From the NCBI GenBank assembly GCA_964641395.1, contig CAZXKQ010000005.1:12973-76972 (forward strand): DNA of 64,000 nt. Reading direction: 5' to 3'. Every line of letters starts with the position of its first letter. Positions within the stretch are counted from its first letter, which is position 1. Source of the stretch: CANQBR01 sp964641395. Lineage in GTDB: Bacteria; Bacillota; Negativicutes; Acidaminococcales; Acidaminococcaceae. Positions 41,139-48,569 of this stretch are shown piece after piece. The notes below the pieces were generated by a model that worked only from the letters and a program-made list of their open reading frames with translations, did no database searches and was not told the origin of the DNA. The translations under genes were made by a program, and so were the position numbers.

Positions 41139-42206
41139 TCAGGTCTTCAAGCCGGTCTGGCTAAAATCCAGGCTAAAGTCTTCTATGGCTATGGCCAGGG
41201 TGACCCCTAGCTCCGGCAGGCTGGTCTTAGGCAGCAGCAGCTGTCCGCCGCCGCTGGCTAGGACCGCCGCCCGTTCACACACATTGTCCACCCCCACCGT
41301 CTGGGCCACGAAGGCCGAGGGGGTGAAGCTGCCAGCCACTGCCTGCAGCTCCTCCCTGCTGTAAAAGGCCAGGGGCAGCCGCCGCCCCTCTGCGAAGGCC
41401 AGCAGGCCCTCCTCCTCCTGCTTCACATCGATGGAGGCGGCCCCCTGCAGGGTGAGGGGGTCGATGGCCAAAGCCGCTAAAGCCTTGCTGACCAGGGTTT
41501 CTATCTTCTCCCTGGTGGTACCCCTGCGGCAGCCTATCCCTAGATGGACGATCTTGGGCAGGAGGTGCAGGGTGGTGGCAAAGGGCTGGGCCAGCTGGTT
41601 GAGGGCTACGGTAAAGCCCACCTGGCCCCCCTGGGCCCTGGTCAGCTGCCGAGGCAGGGGGCTGCAGATGGGAAAGGCGCTGGCCACCCCCACCTCCTCC
41701 CCTGCCACCAAGGCGGCCGACACCGCCTTAGCAGCGGACAGGGAGGTGATCACCAGCCTGTTCCGAGCCGCCCACTCGTCTACGGCGAAGAGGCCGTTGA
41801 CGTCGGTGGCGGTGGTGACGCAGGCCTGGGCCCCCAGCCTGGGAGCCAGGCACCTGGCTAGCTGGTTGGCCCCGCCGATGTGGCCGCTGAGGATGGGTAT
41901 GAGGAAGTTAGCCTGCTCGTCCAGCACCAGCACCGCCGGATCCTCGGCCTTGCTGGCCACGTAGGGGGCGATACAGCGCAGGGCTATGCCGCAGGCCCCT
42001 ACGAAGAGGAGGGCGTCCTGGCTGCGGAAGTCGGCGGCGTAGACCGGCTGGGCCTGGCTGCCTAGGCTCTCCACCGGGAAGGCGGCGGCGTACTTGGCCG
42101 CGGCCCTGACGGTGACGGCCTCGAAGCCCAGCTCCCTGAGGCAGCCGGCCACCTGCAGGGCTAAGCGGCAGCCCCGGGCGCTGTAGGCGTAGACGGCGGC
42201 CCGCAT
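41139..42206 (-). CDS. cbiG: Cobalt-precorrin-5A hydrolase
   Basis: Opens the delta-lactone and expels acetaldehyde, an oxygen-independent step. The 355 residues contain the N-terminal domain (LLFVGACGIALRCIAPYVASK in pieces, PILSGHIGGANQLAR) and the C-terminal CobE-like domain with HLGIGCRRGTTREKIE near residue 220. CbiG is diagnostic of the anaerobic route. One base separates it from cbiF. Confidence 0.94.
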   Translation of the reverse strand: MRAAVYAYSARGCRLALQVAGCLRELGFEAVTVRAAAKYAAAFPVESLGSQAQPVYAADFRSQDALLFVGACGIALRCIAPYVASKAEDPAVLVLDEQANFLIPILSGHIGGANQLARCLAPRLGAQACVTTATDVNGLFAVDEWAARNRLVITSLSAAKAVSAALVAGEEVGVASAFPICSPLPRQLTRAQGGQVGFTVALNQLAQPFATTLHLLPKIVHLGIGCRRGTTREKIETLVSKALAALAIDPLTLQGAASIDVKQEEEGLLAFAEGRRLPLAFYSREELQAVAGSFTPSAFVAQTVGVDNVCERAAVLASGGGQLLLPKTSLPELGVTLAIAIEDFSLDFSQTGLKT

Positions 42207-42207
42207 C

Positions 42208-42996
42208 TCAGCCCTTCACTTCCGGCTTCAGCTTCAGCAGTTCCGGATTGGCCTGCCGGTAACCGTGGGAGAAGGTGGGATTGTACAGCTCGCTGCGGCC
42301 GTACTCGTTGCCCAGGAAGTTGCCTACGCAGATCAGGGCGTTGCGGGTGATGCCCTCCCGGGCGGCAGTGGCGGCCAGGCTGCCTACGGTGCAGCGGCAC
42401 AGCTTCTCGTCCGCCCAGGTGGCCTTGTAGACGATGGCGGCAGGAGTGTCCTCCTTGTAGCCCCCCTTGAGCAGTTCCTGGGTGAGCTTGTCCAGCATGC
42501 CGGTGCTCAGGAAGATGACCATGGTGGCCTTATGGGCGGCGTAATCGGCGATTTTCTGCCGGCTGGGCACGGGAGTGCGGCCCTCCATACGGGTGATGAT
42601 CACCGACTGGCTGATCTTAGGCAGGGTGTACTCTACCTGGAGGGCGGCGGCGGCGGCGCAGAAGGAGCTGACCCCGGGCACGATCTCAAAGTCGAGATTG
42701 TAGCCCCGCAACAGGTCCATCTGCTCCCTGTGGGCGCCGAAGACGCTGGGGTCGCCGGTGTGGAGCCGCACCACCAGCTTCCCTTCCTGGGCGGCAGGCA
42801 CCATGGCGGCGATTACTTCTTCCAGGGTCATCTTGGCGCTGTTCATGATCACGCAGCCCGGCTTGGCGTACTGCAGCAGTTCCGGGTTCACCAGGGAGCC
42901 GGCGTAGATGATGAGGTCGGCCTGGCCCAGCAGTTCCCGGCCTCTGACGGTGATCAGGTCTGCTGCTCCTGGGCCTGCTCCGATAAAGTAGATCAT
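42208..42996 (-). CDS. cbiF: Cobalt-precorrin-4 C11-methyltransferase
   Basis: SAM-dependent methylation at C11. The 262 residues are a tetrapyrrole methylase with IYFIGAGPGAADLITVRG at the start, LHTGDPSVFGAHREQM near residue 79 and FEIVPGVSSFCAAAAAL near 100. Its ATG overlaps the last base of the cbiL stop, so the two are coupled. Confidence 0.95.
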   Translation of the reverse strand: MIYFIGAGPGAADLITVRGRELLGQADLIIYAGSLVNPELLQYAKPGCVIMNSAKMTLEEVIAAMVPAAQEGKLVVRLHTGDPSVFGAHREQMDLLRGYNLDFEIVPGVSSFCAAAAALQVEYTLPKISQSVIITRMEGRTPVPSRQKIADYAAHKATMVIFLSTGMLDKLTQELLKGGYKEDTPAAIVYKATWADEKLCRCTVGSLAATAAREGITRNALICVGNFLGNEYGRSELYNPTFSHGYRQANPELLKLKPEVKG

Positions 42997-43697
42997 TATT
43001 TATCAAACTCCTTTTCTTTCACCAAGATGACGGAAAAATAACTGCTGTCAGGCTCTATTTCCTCCAGGTTCCGGTACACCCTCTCCCCAGGCAGGCCGCA
43101 GCGCTCCACCATGGCGCAGTGCTGCAGCAGGCCCCGGGCCCGTAAGTCCTCCCGCACCCGGCCGATTTCCCGGGCCGACTTCATCAGCACCTTGTTGCCA
43201 GGGCCGTCTAAGAAGCTGCTCACCTCCCGGTAGGAGGCAGGCAGGATGATCAAAGGCTGGGCTCCCTCGCAGAGGGAGGTGTTCAGGCGGGCGGCTACGG
43301 CGCAGATGCTGGTGACCCCGGCCACCAGTTCCGCCTCGTACCCGTCTGCCAGCACTAGTTTGTGGATGTAGATGGAGGTGGCGTAGACCGTGGGACAGCC
43401 CAGGGTGATGTAGACCACCGTCTTGCCTGCTTCCAGCAGGGCCTCCACGGCATCCGCCCCCTGCCGGTGGGCCGCGGCGGTGGCTGCCCTATCCTTGGTC
43501 ATAGGCATGTAGATGAGCAGCTGTTCCTTCTGGCTTAGATCGATGACCTGGCTGACGATGGCCTTGGCGGTGAGTTCCCCGTTGTCCCCCTTGGGTATGG
43601 CCACTACGTCGCACTCCTTTAACAGCCGCACCGCCTTGAGGGTCAGCAATTCTGGATCTCCAGGCCCGATGCCCACGCTGTACATTTTTCCCCGCAT
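42996..43697 (-). CDS. cbiL: Cobalt-factor II C20-methyltransferase
   Basis: SAM-dependent C20 methylation of cobalt-sirohydrochlorin. The 233 residues include MYSVGIGPGDPELLTLKAVR near the start, YITLGCPTVYATSIYI near 94 and ELVAGVTSICAVAARL near 118. It lies six bases downstream of cbiD and precedes cbiF, the usual anaerobic order. Confidence 0.95.
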   Translation of the reverse strand: MRGKMYSVGIGPGDPELLTLKAVRLLKECDVVAIPKGDNGELTAKAIVSQVIDLSQKEQLLIYMPMTKDRAATAAAHRQGADAVEALLEAGKTVVYITLGCPTVYATSIYIHKLVLADGYEAELVAGVTSICAVAARLNTSLCEGAQPLIILPASYREVSSFLDGPGNKVLMKSAREIGRVREDLRARGLLQHCAMVERCGLPGERVYRNLEEIEPDSSYFSVILVKEKEFDK

Positions 43698-43703
43698 ACT
43701 CCC

Positions 43704-44837
43704 TTACTCCTTTGCTCGATGTAGTGCTAAAAGCTCCGCCGCCCCCGGACTCTGGCCTAACAGGCCGTGGACGTTGGAAAAAACCAGGGCGGCAGTCTGT
43801 ACCCTGCCGTGGACCCGGTGCTGAAGGTAAAAAGCTATCCGCTGGCAGACGAAGGCCATCACCGGCTGCAGCAGCCCCAGCTCCTTCAGGAGCTGCACCC
43901 CCTCGTCCGTGGTGTTGGCGGCGTAGATGGCCTGCACCGCCTTCAGCGGGGCGCCGGCGAAGAGGGCGCCTAGGGCCAGGCTCTCCGTCCGGCAGTCGGC
44001 GTACTTGGAATGGGTGTTCATAACCCCCTGGGCCAGCTTCACCAGCTTGCCGCTGTGGCCGATGAGGAGGAGGCTGCGAAAGCCCAGGTAGGCCGCATAG
44101 TCCAGCAGCTCGCCTACGAAGTTGGAGCAGGTCACCGCCCTGCCTAGGTCCAGGTGCAGCACCTCCCTGGCGTAGTCCTCCCCGTAGTTGCCGAAGAAGG
44201 CCAGCAGGTCCTGGGTGCCCCGGGCCTTCTGGGCGTCCATCTCTAGGTAGAGGGTCTGGATGAGGGCCCTGTCGCTCATCGGCTCCACTATGCCGCTGGT
44301 GCCCAGGATGCTCAGGCCTCCTACGATGCCTAGGCGGGGGTTGAAGGTGAGCTTGGCCAGCTCCTCCCCCCGAGGCAGGGAGATGGTGATGAGGAGGCCG
44401 CCTGAGTAAGATGCCGCCTCCGCCTCTCCCCTAGCCGCCGCCTCTATCATCCGCCGAGGCACTGGGTTGATGGCCGCCTCCCCGGGGGCGCAGGCCAGGC
44501 CGGGCTGGGTCACCCGTCCTACCCCGGGGCCGCCTTGGATGGCTATGCCCGGCTCCTGCCGCAGCTCCGCCTTGGCGTAGACCAGCAGGCCGTCGGTGAT
44601 GTCTGGGTCGTCGCCGCTGTCCTTTTGCACGGCACAGCTGGCCCAGCCAGGGCCCTGCTGGTAGTCCAGGGGGCTGAGCTGCAGCACCGTCCCCTTCGGG
44701 GTGGCCAGGTCCACGGCGGCCAGCCGCCCTCCTCCCAGCAGCAGGTGGGTGGCGGCCTGGGCGGCAGCGGCGGCACAGCTGCCGGTAGTATAACCGCAGC
44801 GCAGCCTCCGCCCCTGGCTAAAAGCGTACTCTTCCAC
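43704..44837 (-). CDS. cbiD: Cobalt-precorrin-5B C1-methyltransferase
   Basis: Methylates C1 in the anaerobic pathway. I start at GTG 44837 (377 residues): (M)EEYAFSQGRRLRCGYTTG is the family N-terminus, and any longer frame would run back through the leader terminator. RCGYTTGSCAAAAAQAA at residues 11-27 is the signature, and LIGHSGKLVKLAQGVMNTHS near 260 is the second. It is the first gene of the operon, and its expression depends on read-through of the riboswitch terminator about 50 bases upstream. Confidence 0.93.
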   Translation of the reverse strand: MEEYAFSQGRRLRCGYTTGSCAAAAAQAATHLLLGGGRLAAVDLATPKGTVLQLSPLDYQQGPGWASCAVQKDSGDDPDITDGLLVYAKAELRQEPGIAIQGGPGVGRVTQPGLACAPGEAAINPVPRRMIEAAARGEAEAASYSGGLLITISLPRGEELAKLTFNPRLGIVGGLSILGTSGIVEPMSDRALIQTLYLEMDAQKARGTQDLLAFFGNYGEDYAREVLHLDLGRAVTCSNFVGELLDYAAYLGFRSLLLIGHSGKLVKLAQGVMNTHSKYADCRTESLALGALFAGAPLKAVQAIYAANTTDEGVQLLKELGLLQPVMAFVCQRIAFYLQHRVHGRVQTAALVFSNVHGLLGQSPGAAELLALHRAKE

Positions 44838-44883
44838 CTCTGCCACCTGCCCTTTTGCTAGCTGAGTATATTTGAGAAAAAAT

Positions 44884-44921
44884 CTCAATAAAAAATCAGG
44901 CTCTCGCACACAGCGACAGCC
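44884..44921 (-). terminator. Riboswitch-controlled terminator before cbiD
   Basis: On the minus strand GGCTGTCGC and GCGAGAGCC pair (one G:G mismatch) around TGTGT and are followed by TGATTTTTTATT. An alternative pairing of CCGCAGCAGC upstream (near 44968) with GCTGCTGGC (44917-44927) would break it and act as antiterminator. Confidence 0.8.
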
Positions 44922-44993
44922 AGCAGCCCAGGGCTCTACCCCTAGGCGTCCTCCTTGAGGAGCTGCTGCGGCCATCGCTCGTGGCTACAACGG

Positions 44994-45083
44994 AGCAGGA
45001 CCGGTTGCTGACTTGGGCTTCCCCGCACAGCGGCGTGACCGTGGTACCTCTTCCCTGAACCGCCTGATAGGGCGTGTCCTGCC
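44994..45083 (-). promoter_or_regulatory. Cobalamin riboswitch aptamer controlling the cbi operon
   Basis: Read on the minus strand, GGCAGGAC at the 5' end pairs with GTCCTGC at the 3' end (P1). Between them lie CAGGGAAGAGGT, CGCCGCTGT (family CGCCACUGU) and the B12-box-like AAGTCAGCAACCGG (consensus AGUCAGGAxACCxGCC). The aptamer is short, about 90 bases, with reduced peripheral arms, like the compact variants of the cobalamin class. Its place before cbiD and the downstream terminator support off-control by a cobalamin. Confidence 0.85.
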
Positions 45084-45105
45084 AATTATAAATTATTACA
45101 GCCCT

Positions 45106-45134
45106 AGTATAACACCAGCCCCTGTCCTAGACAA
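45106..45134 (-). promoter_or_regulatory. Sigma-A promoter of the cobalamin operon
   Basis: TTGTCT (45129-45134) and TATACT (45106-45111) on the minus strand are 17 bases apart. Transcription would begin near 45099, just before the aptamer. Confidence 0.78.
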
Positions 45135-45167
45135 GGGGTTGGGGTAATTTTATCCATTATATGCATA

Positions 45168-45199
45168 AATAAAAAAGCAGACCGCCTAAGGGGTCTGCT
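45168..45199 (-). terminator. Intrinsic terminator of the NlpC/P60 gene
   Basis: GCAGACC and GGTCTGC form a stem followed on the minus strand by TTTTTTATT. It is immediately downstream of the hydrolase stop. Confidence 0.88.
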
Positions 45200-45206
45200 G
45201 CAAGGT

Positions 45207-45857
45207 CTAGATAATGCGGCGGGCGCCGTAGTAACGGGCCCCCCAGTAACCGGTGAAGGCGTTGGATACGGTGACGCCGGTGCTGGAACCAGCGTGGAGG
45301 AACTGGCCGTTGCCTAGGTAGATGCCTACGTGGGAGGCGCCTACGTCGTAGGTGGTGAAGAAGACCAGGTCACCGGTGCGCAGGTTGGACAGGCTCACCG
45401 GCCGGCCGCACTCAAACTGGGCATCGGCGGTACGGGGCATGCTCACTCCCGCAGCCCGGAAGGCGTACTGGATGAAGCCGGAGCAGTCAAAGCCGTAGGG
45501 ACTGGTGCCGCCGAACACGTAGGGGGCGCCTAAGACGCTGTAGCCGGCCTTGATGATGCGGCGGACGGTGTTGGAGGCCCGGTTAGGGGGCATCTCCTTC
45601 TTCATCAGGGTGCGGTAGGTGGCAGGGCCTATCACCCCGTCTACGTCCAGGCCGTAGTCGGCTTGGAACTGGCGCACCGCTGCCTCCGTGCTGGGACCGA
45701 AGTCCCCGTCGATGTTCACGTCGTATTTTAACTCTACTAAGCGTTTCTGGATGGTCACTACGTCCTGCCCCTCGTCCCCCTTCTCAAAGGAGGCTTGGCA
45801 GAGGGAGACGCTTTGGCAGAGAAGGAAGGTCAGACTCAACAGAACCAACTTCTTCAT
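45207..45857 (-). CDS. Secreted NlpC/P60 cell-wall hydrolase with peptidoglycan-binding domain
   Basis: Probable gamma-D-glutamyl-diamino acid endopeptidase acting on peptidoglycan. The 216 residues have a signal peptide (1-22, LVLLSLTFLLCQSVSLCQA), a PG_binding_1 domain (about 25-88, VVTIQKRLVELKYDVN and DGVIGPATYRTLM) and an NlpC/P60 domain (about 96-216). The catalytic Cys is in YGFDCSGFIQYAF and the His in SHVGIYLGNGQFLHAG. It is a single-gene unit between its own promoter and terminator. Confidence 0.93.
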   Translation of the reverse strand: MKKLVLLSLTFLLCQSVSLCQASFEKGDEGQDVVTIQKRLVELKYDVNIDGDFGPSTEAAVRQFQADYGLDVDGVIGPATYRTLMKKEMPPNRASNTVRRIIKAGYSVLGAPYVFGGTSPYGFDCSGFIQYAFRAAGVSMPRTADAQFECGRPVSLSNLRTGDLVFFTTYDVGASHVGIYLGNGQFLHAGSSTGVTVSNAFTGYWGARYYGARRII

Positions 45858-45916
45858 TACCGGCTGACACTTCCTTCCTGGGTAGTGGGAAATAACCCCT
45901 TTCCCACGTTTCGTTT

Positions 45917-45945
45917 ATTCTACCACATTTTACAGTCCTTGGCAA
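45917..45945 (-). promoter_or_regulatory. Promoter of the NlpC/P60 gene
   Basis: On the minus strand TTGCCA (45940-45945) and TAGAAT (45917-45922) are 17 bases apart, with a TGG extension before the -10. Confidence 0.72.
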
Positions 45946-46033
45946 GACTTTTCCGCCTTGGGAGGCAATTTTTCTACCTTTTGTGGTCGTACCCCTCCCT
46001 CACCACAAGATAGCTGGGGAGCAAAGCCGGCCT

Positions 46034-46963
46034 TTAGGAGTGCTTCACGTGTCTGGCCACTAGGTAGAGGGGCCGGTGCTTCACTTCCTGGAAGATGCGG
46101 CCGATGTATTCCCCAAGGATGCCGATGCCCAAAAGCTGCAGTCCCCCTAAGAAGAGGACGCAGGCAGCGATGGTGGACCAGCCGGGCACCGCATCATCGA
46201 TGACGTACTTGACGTAGAGGACGTGGCCTAGGAGGCCGAAGCTGAGGAGGGCCATGAGCAGGCCGCAGTAAAAGGCCCAGCGGAGGGGCAGGTTGCTGAA
46301 GGCGGTGATGCCGTCCAAGGCGAAGTGGAGCATCTTGTGGAGGCCGAACTTAGAAGTGCCGGCAAAGCGGGCGGGGGCCACGAAGTCCAGGGTGGCGCAG
46401 CGAAAGCCCAGGGTGTTGACCAGGCCCCGGATGAAGCGGGCCCGCTCCCGGTAGAGGGTGAAGGCCTCAACCGCCTTCCTATCCATGAGGCGGAAGTCGC
46501 TGCCCCCCGGAGTGATCTCCACTTCCGCCAGCAGGTTGATGAACTTGTAATAGGCCTTGGAGGTGAAGCGCTTGAAAAAGCCGGCGTCCTCCGTGGCTAG
46601 GCGGCGGGTCTTGACGATCTCCGCCCCCTCCTGCCACAGCTGGAGGAGCTGGGGCAGCATCTCCGGCGGGTGTTGCAGGTCCCCGTCCATGGTGATGACC
46701 GCATCCCCCTCCGCCTTGTCCAGGCCGCAGGTGAGGGCCAGCTGGTGGCCGTAGTTACGGCTGAGGAAGTAGGCCTCTACGTGCTGATCCTCCTGGGCCA
46801 GCTGGACTAAGAGCTGTCTGGACCCATCGCTGGAACCGTCATCTACGAAGACGATGCTGTAGTCGTAGCCTAGGGGGGCCAGGGTGGCAGTGACCCTTCT
46901 GTGGAATTCCCTTATATTGCTCTCTTCATTGTAGACGGGAGTGACGATGGCAACCTTGGGCAT
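46034..46963 (-). CDS. Family 2 glycosyltransferase, GtrB/dolichol-phosphate-mannosyltransferase type
   Basis: Transfers a sugar from a nucleotide sugar to the lipid carrier undecaprenyl phosphate at the cytosolic face of the membrane. The 309 residues contain a GT-A domain (VAIVTPVYNEESNIREF at the start, VFVDDGSSDGS near 41, TMDGDLQHPPEM near 92) and two C-terminal membrane helices. The start ATG 46963 gives the family N-terminus; AAAGGAGA lies 11 bases upstream, rather far. It is alone, so the glycan it serves is unknown. Confidence 0.88.
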   Translation of the reverse strand: MPKVAIVTPVYNEESNIREFHRRVTATLAPLGYDYSIVFVDDGSSDGSRQLLVQLAQEDQHVEAYFLSRNYGHQLALTCGLDKAEGDAVITMDGDLQHPPEMLPQLLQLWQEGAEIVKTRRLATEDAGFFKRFTSKAYYKFINLLAEVEITPGGSDFRLMDRKAVEAFTLYRERARFIRGLVNTLGFRCATLDFVAPARFAGTSKFGLHKMLHFALDGITAFSNLPLRWAFYCGLLMALLSFGLLGHVLYVKYVIDDAVPGWSTIAACVLFLGGLQLLGIGILGEYIGRIFQEVKHRPLYLVARHVKHS

Positions 46964-47023
46964 AATACTACCCGTCTCCTTTCGTTGCCTAGTATTTTGC
47001 TGGTATCTGTCTAGCAATATACA

Positions 47024-47050
47024 GGCTGCCTGCCCAATGAGCAGGCAGCC
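47024..47050 (-). terminator. Strong hairpin downstream of RNase P RNA
   Basis: GGCTGCCTGC and GCAGGCAGCC (ten perfect pairs, seven-base loop) lie 12 bases beyond the rnpB 3' end. Only a poor T-run (TGTATATTG) follows. Confidence 0.65.
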
Positions 47051-47061
47051 CTATAAGCTAT

Positions 47062-47422
47062 GGTGAGTACTCAGTAAGCCGAGTTCTGTTCCGCCCGCAG
47101 GCGGCGTTAATCATTTATCTAGGCCTACAGTTACCTGCAGGCTCATGCGACGCAACCCGGAAGGTCGGCGGGCCGCTTCATCCCTTCCCTATTCGGTCTT
47201 GCTCCAGATGGGGTTTACCTAGCCAGCCTGTTACCAGACTGCTGGTGCGCTCTTACCGCACCGTTCCACCCTTACCTGCCGTAGCAGGCGGTCCGCATTT
47301 CTGTGGCACTAGCCCTAAGGTCACCCTCGCCGGACGTTATCCGGCATCCTGCCCTGTGGAGCTCGGACTTTCCTCAGCCGGCCTGGGGCCGGCCGCGATT
47401 AACTTTCCGTACTCACGCTCCC
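47062..47422 (-). ncRNA. rnpB: RNase P RNA, bacterial type A
   Basis: The catalytic RNA that removes 5' leaders from pre-tRNA. On the minus strand the conserved 5' core GAGGAAAGTCCGAGCTCC, the CR segments ACAGAAA and GGTAAGGGTGGAACGGTG, and the 3' core ACAGAACTCGGCTTA are all readable. The ends pair as GTGAGTA/TACTCAC (P1). About 361 bases, the type A size. The ends are placed by P1 and the promoter and could be off by a few bases. Confidence 0.95.
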
Positions 47423-47423
47423 T

Positions 47424-47452
47424 ATTGTACCGCGAAAAAGCCCCTTTGTCAA
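47424..47452 (-). promoter_or_regulatory. Sigma-A promoter of rnpB
   Basis: A consensus TTGACA (47447-47452) and TACAAT (47424-47429) are 17 bases apart on the minus strand, placing the start at the 5' end of the RNA. Confidence 0.88.
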
Positions 47453-47464
47453 CTCAGCCCCTCC

Positions 47465-48409
47465 CTAACGGCAGAGCTGGGCGGCCCGGGCCAGGGCGGC
47501 CTGGCAGTCGGCCATCAGGGTGGCGATGATCTGGGCACAGGGTTTGATCTCGTTGAGGACGTTCAAGCTCTGCCCGGCCATGACGGTGCCGTTGACCACG
47601 TCTCCTTCCAAGATGCCCATCCGGTTGGTGCCGGTGCCCAGGGCCATCAGCTCCTCCATAGGCACGCCGGCCACTTCCTTCTCGTGGTAGAGCTTGGTGA
47701 AGGCGTTGGCCAGGCTCCGCACCCCGTGGCCCCTGCTCCAGCCGGTGACGGCACTGTCTGTATCGGTGGCGGCGCAGATGGCGGCCTTAGCCTTAGGATG
47801 GGCAGGCGACTCCTCGCTGAGGATGAAGCGGGAGCCCATCTGGACCCCGTCCGCCCCCATCAGCAGGGCGGCGGCTATGGCCCGGCCGTCAGCTATACCG
47901 CCGGCTACCAGCACCGGGATGTCGAACTTATTAGCCAGCACGTTCTCCATCAAGGCCATGGTAGTCTGGCTGCCGATGTGGCCCCCTGCCTCCATGCCCT
48001 CGATGACGAAGGCGTCAGCCCCGGCGGCGGCGATGCGCTTGGCCAGCTTGACGTTGGGCACTACTGGGATGGTCTTCACCCCGGCCGCCTTGAAGGTGGC
48101 GAGGTGGGGCACCGGGTTGCCGGCCCCCAGGGTGACGAAGGCCACCTTCTCGGCGCAGATGAGCTGGATGATCTCCTTGGCATTGGGGGCCATCAGCATC
48201 ACATTGCAGCCGAAGGGCTTGCTGGTAAGGTTCTTGGCCTTGGCGATCTCTTCCTTTACCCATTCGGTGGTGCGGCCGCCGGTGCCGATGATGCCGGCCC
48301 CGCCCCCGTTGGATACGGCTGCCGCCAGCCTGGCGTCAGAGCACCAGGCCATGCCCCCCTGGATAATGGGATAGTCTATACCTAACAACTTAGTCAGCCT
48401 AGTCTGCAT
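47465..48409 (-). CDS. fabK: Enoyl-[acyl-carrier-protein] reductase II (FabK)
   Basis: FMN enzyme for the last step of each fatty-acid elongation cycle. The 314 residues begin TRLTKLLGIDYPIIQGGMAW and contain GAGNPVPHLATFKAAGVK, VIEGMEAGGHIGSQTTM near 142 and VAGGIADGRAIAAALLMGAD near 175, closely following streptococcal FabK. Nitronate monooxygenases share the fold, but the EGMEAGGHIG pattern favours FabK. No other fab genes are nearby. A TATAAT lies at 48459-48464 (minus), and GAGGAGG precedes the ATG. Confidence 0.87.
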   Translation of the reverse strand: MQTRLTKLLGIDYPIIQGGMAWCSDARLAAAVSNGGGAGIIGTGGRTTEWVKEEIAKAKNLTSKPFGCNVMLMAPNAKEIIQLICAEKVAFVTLGAGNPVPHLATFKAAGVKTIPVVPNVKLAKRIAAAGADAFVIEGMEAGGHIGSQTTMALMENVLANKFDIPVLVAGGIADGRAIAAALLMGADGVQMGSRFILSEESPAHPKAKAAICAATDTDSAVTGWSRGHGVRSLANAFTKLYHEKEVAGVPMEELMALGTGTNRMGILEGDVVNGTVMAGQSLNVLNEIKPCAQIIATLMADCQAALARAAQLCR

Positions 48410-48515
48410 AGTGCGTCCTCCTCTCTGCTACTGCCTAGCAGTCAACTTACACTGCATCATTATAGGACAGTTGCCCTTCTTTTTCAGTAAAATTTTGGTG
48501 AACTCCTGCCTGTGG

Positions 48516-48542
48516 AAAACCCCCAGCAAGGGCTGCTGGGGG
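48516..48542 (-). terminator. Intrinsic terminator of the EF-G paralogue
   Basis: CCCCCAGCA and TGCTGGGGG (nine pairs, five-base loop) are followed on the minus strand by TTTTCC. It lies 28 bases beyond the stop. Confidence 0.85.
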
Positions 48543-48569
48543 CAGGTGGGGACAGAGGCCCCTGGCCGC

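Noticed and set aside
44870..45090. Considered as SRP RNA or 6S RNA
   Set aside because: The SRP core GGAAGGAAGCAG is absent and there is no 6S-like long rod. The B12-box-like sequence, P1 pairing and position before cbiD fit a cobalamin riboswitch instead.
46000..46030. TTGTGGT/ACCACAA hairpin (about 45979-46013) as terminator of the glycosyltransferase
   Set aside because: The stem is short with a long loop and no T-run follows on the minus strand.
47303..48385. Long open frame of 360 codons on the plus strand opposite fabK and rnpB
   Set aside because: It runs antisense through fabK and into RNase P RNA, has no ribosome site and no recognisable protein pattern. It reflects the high GC content.
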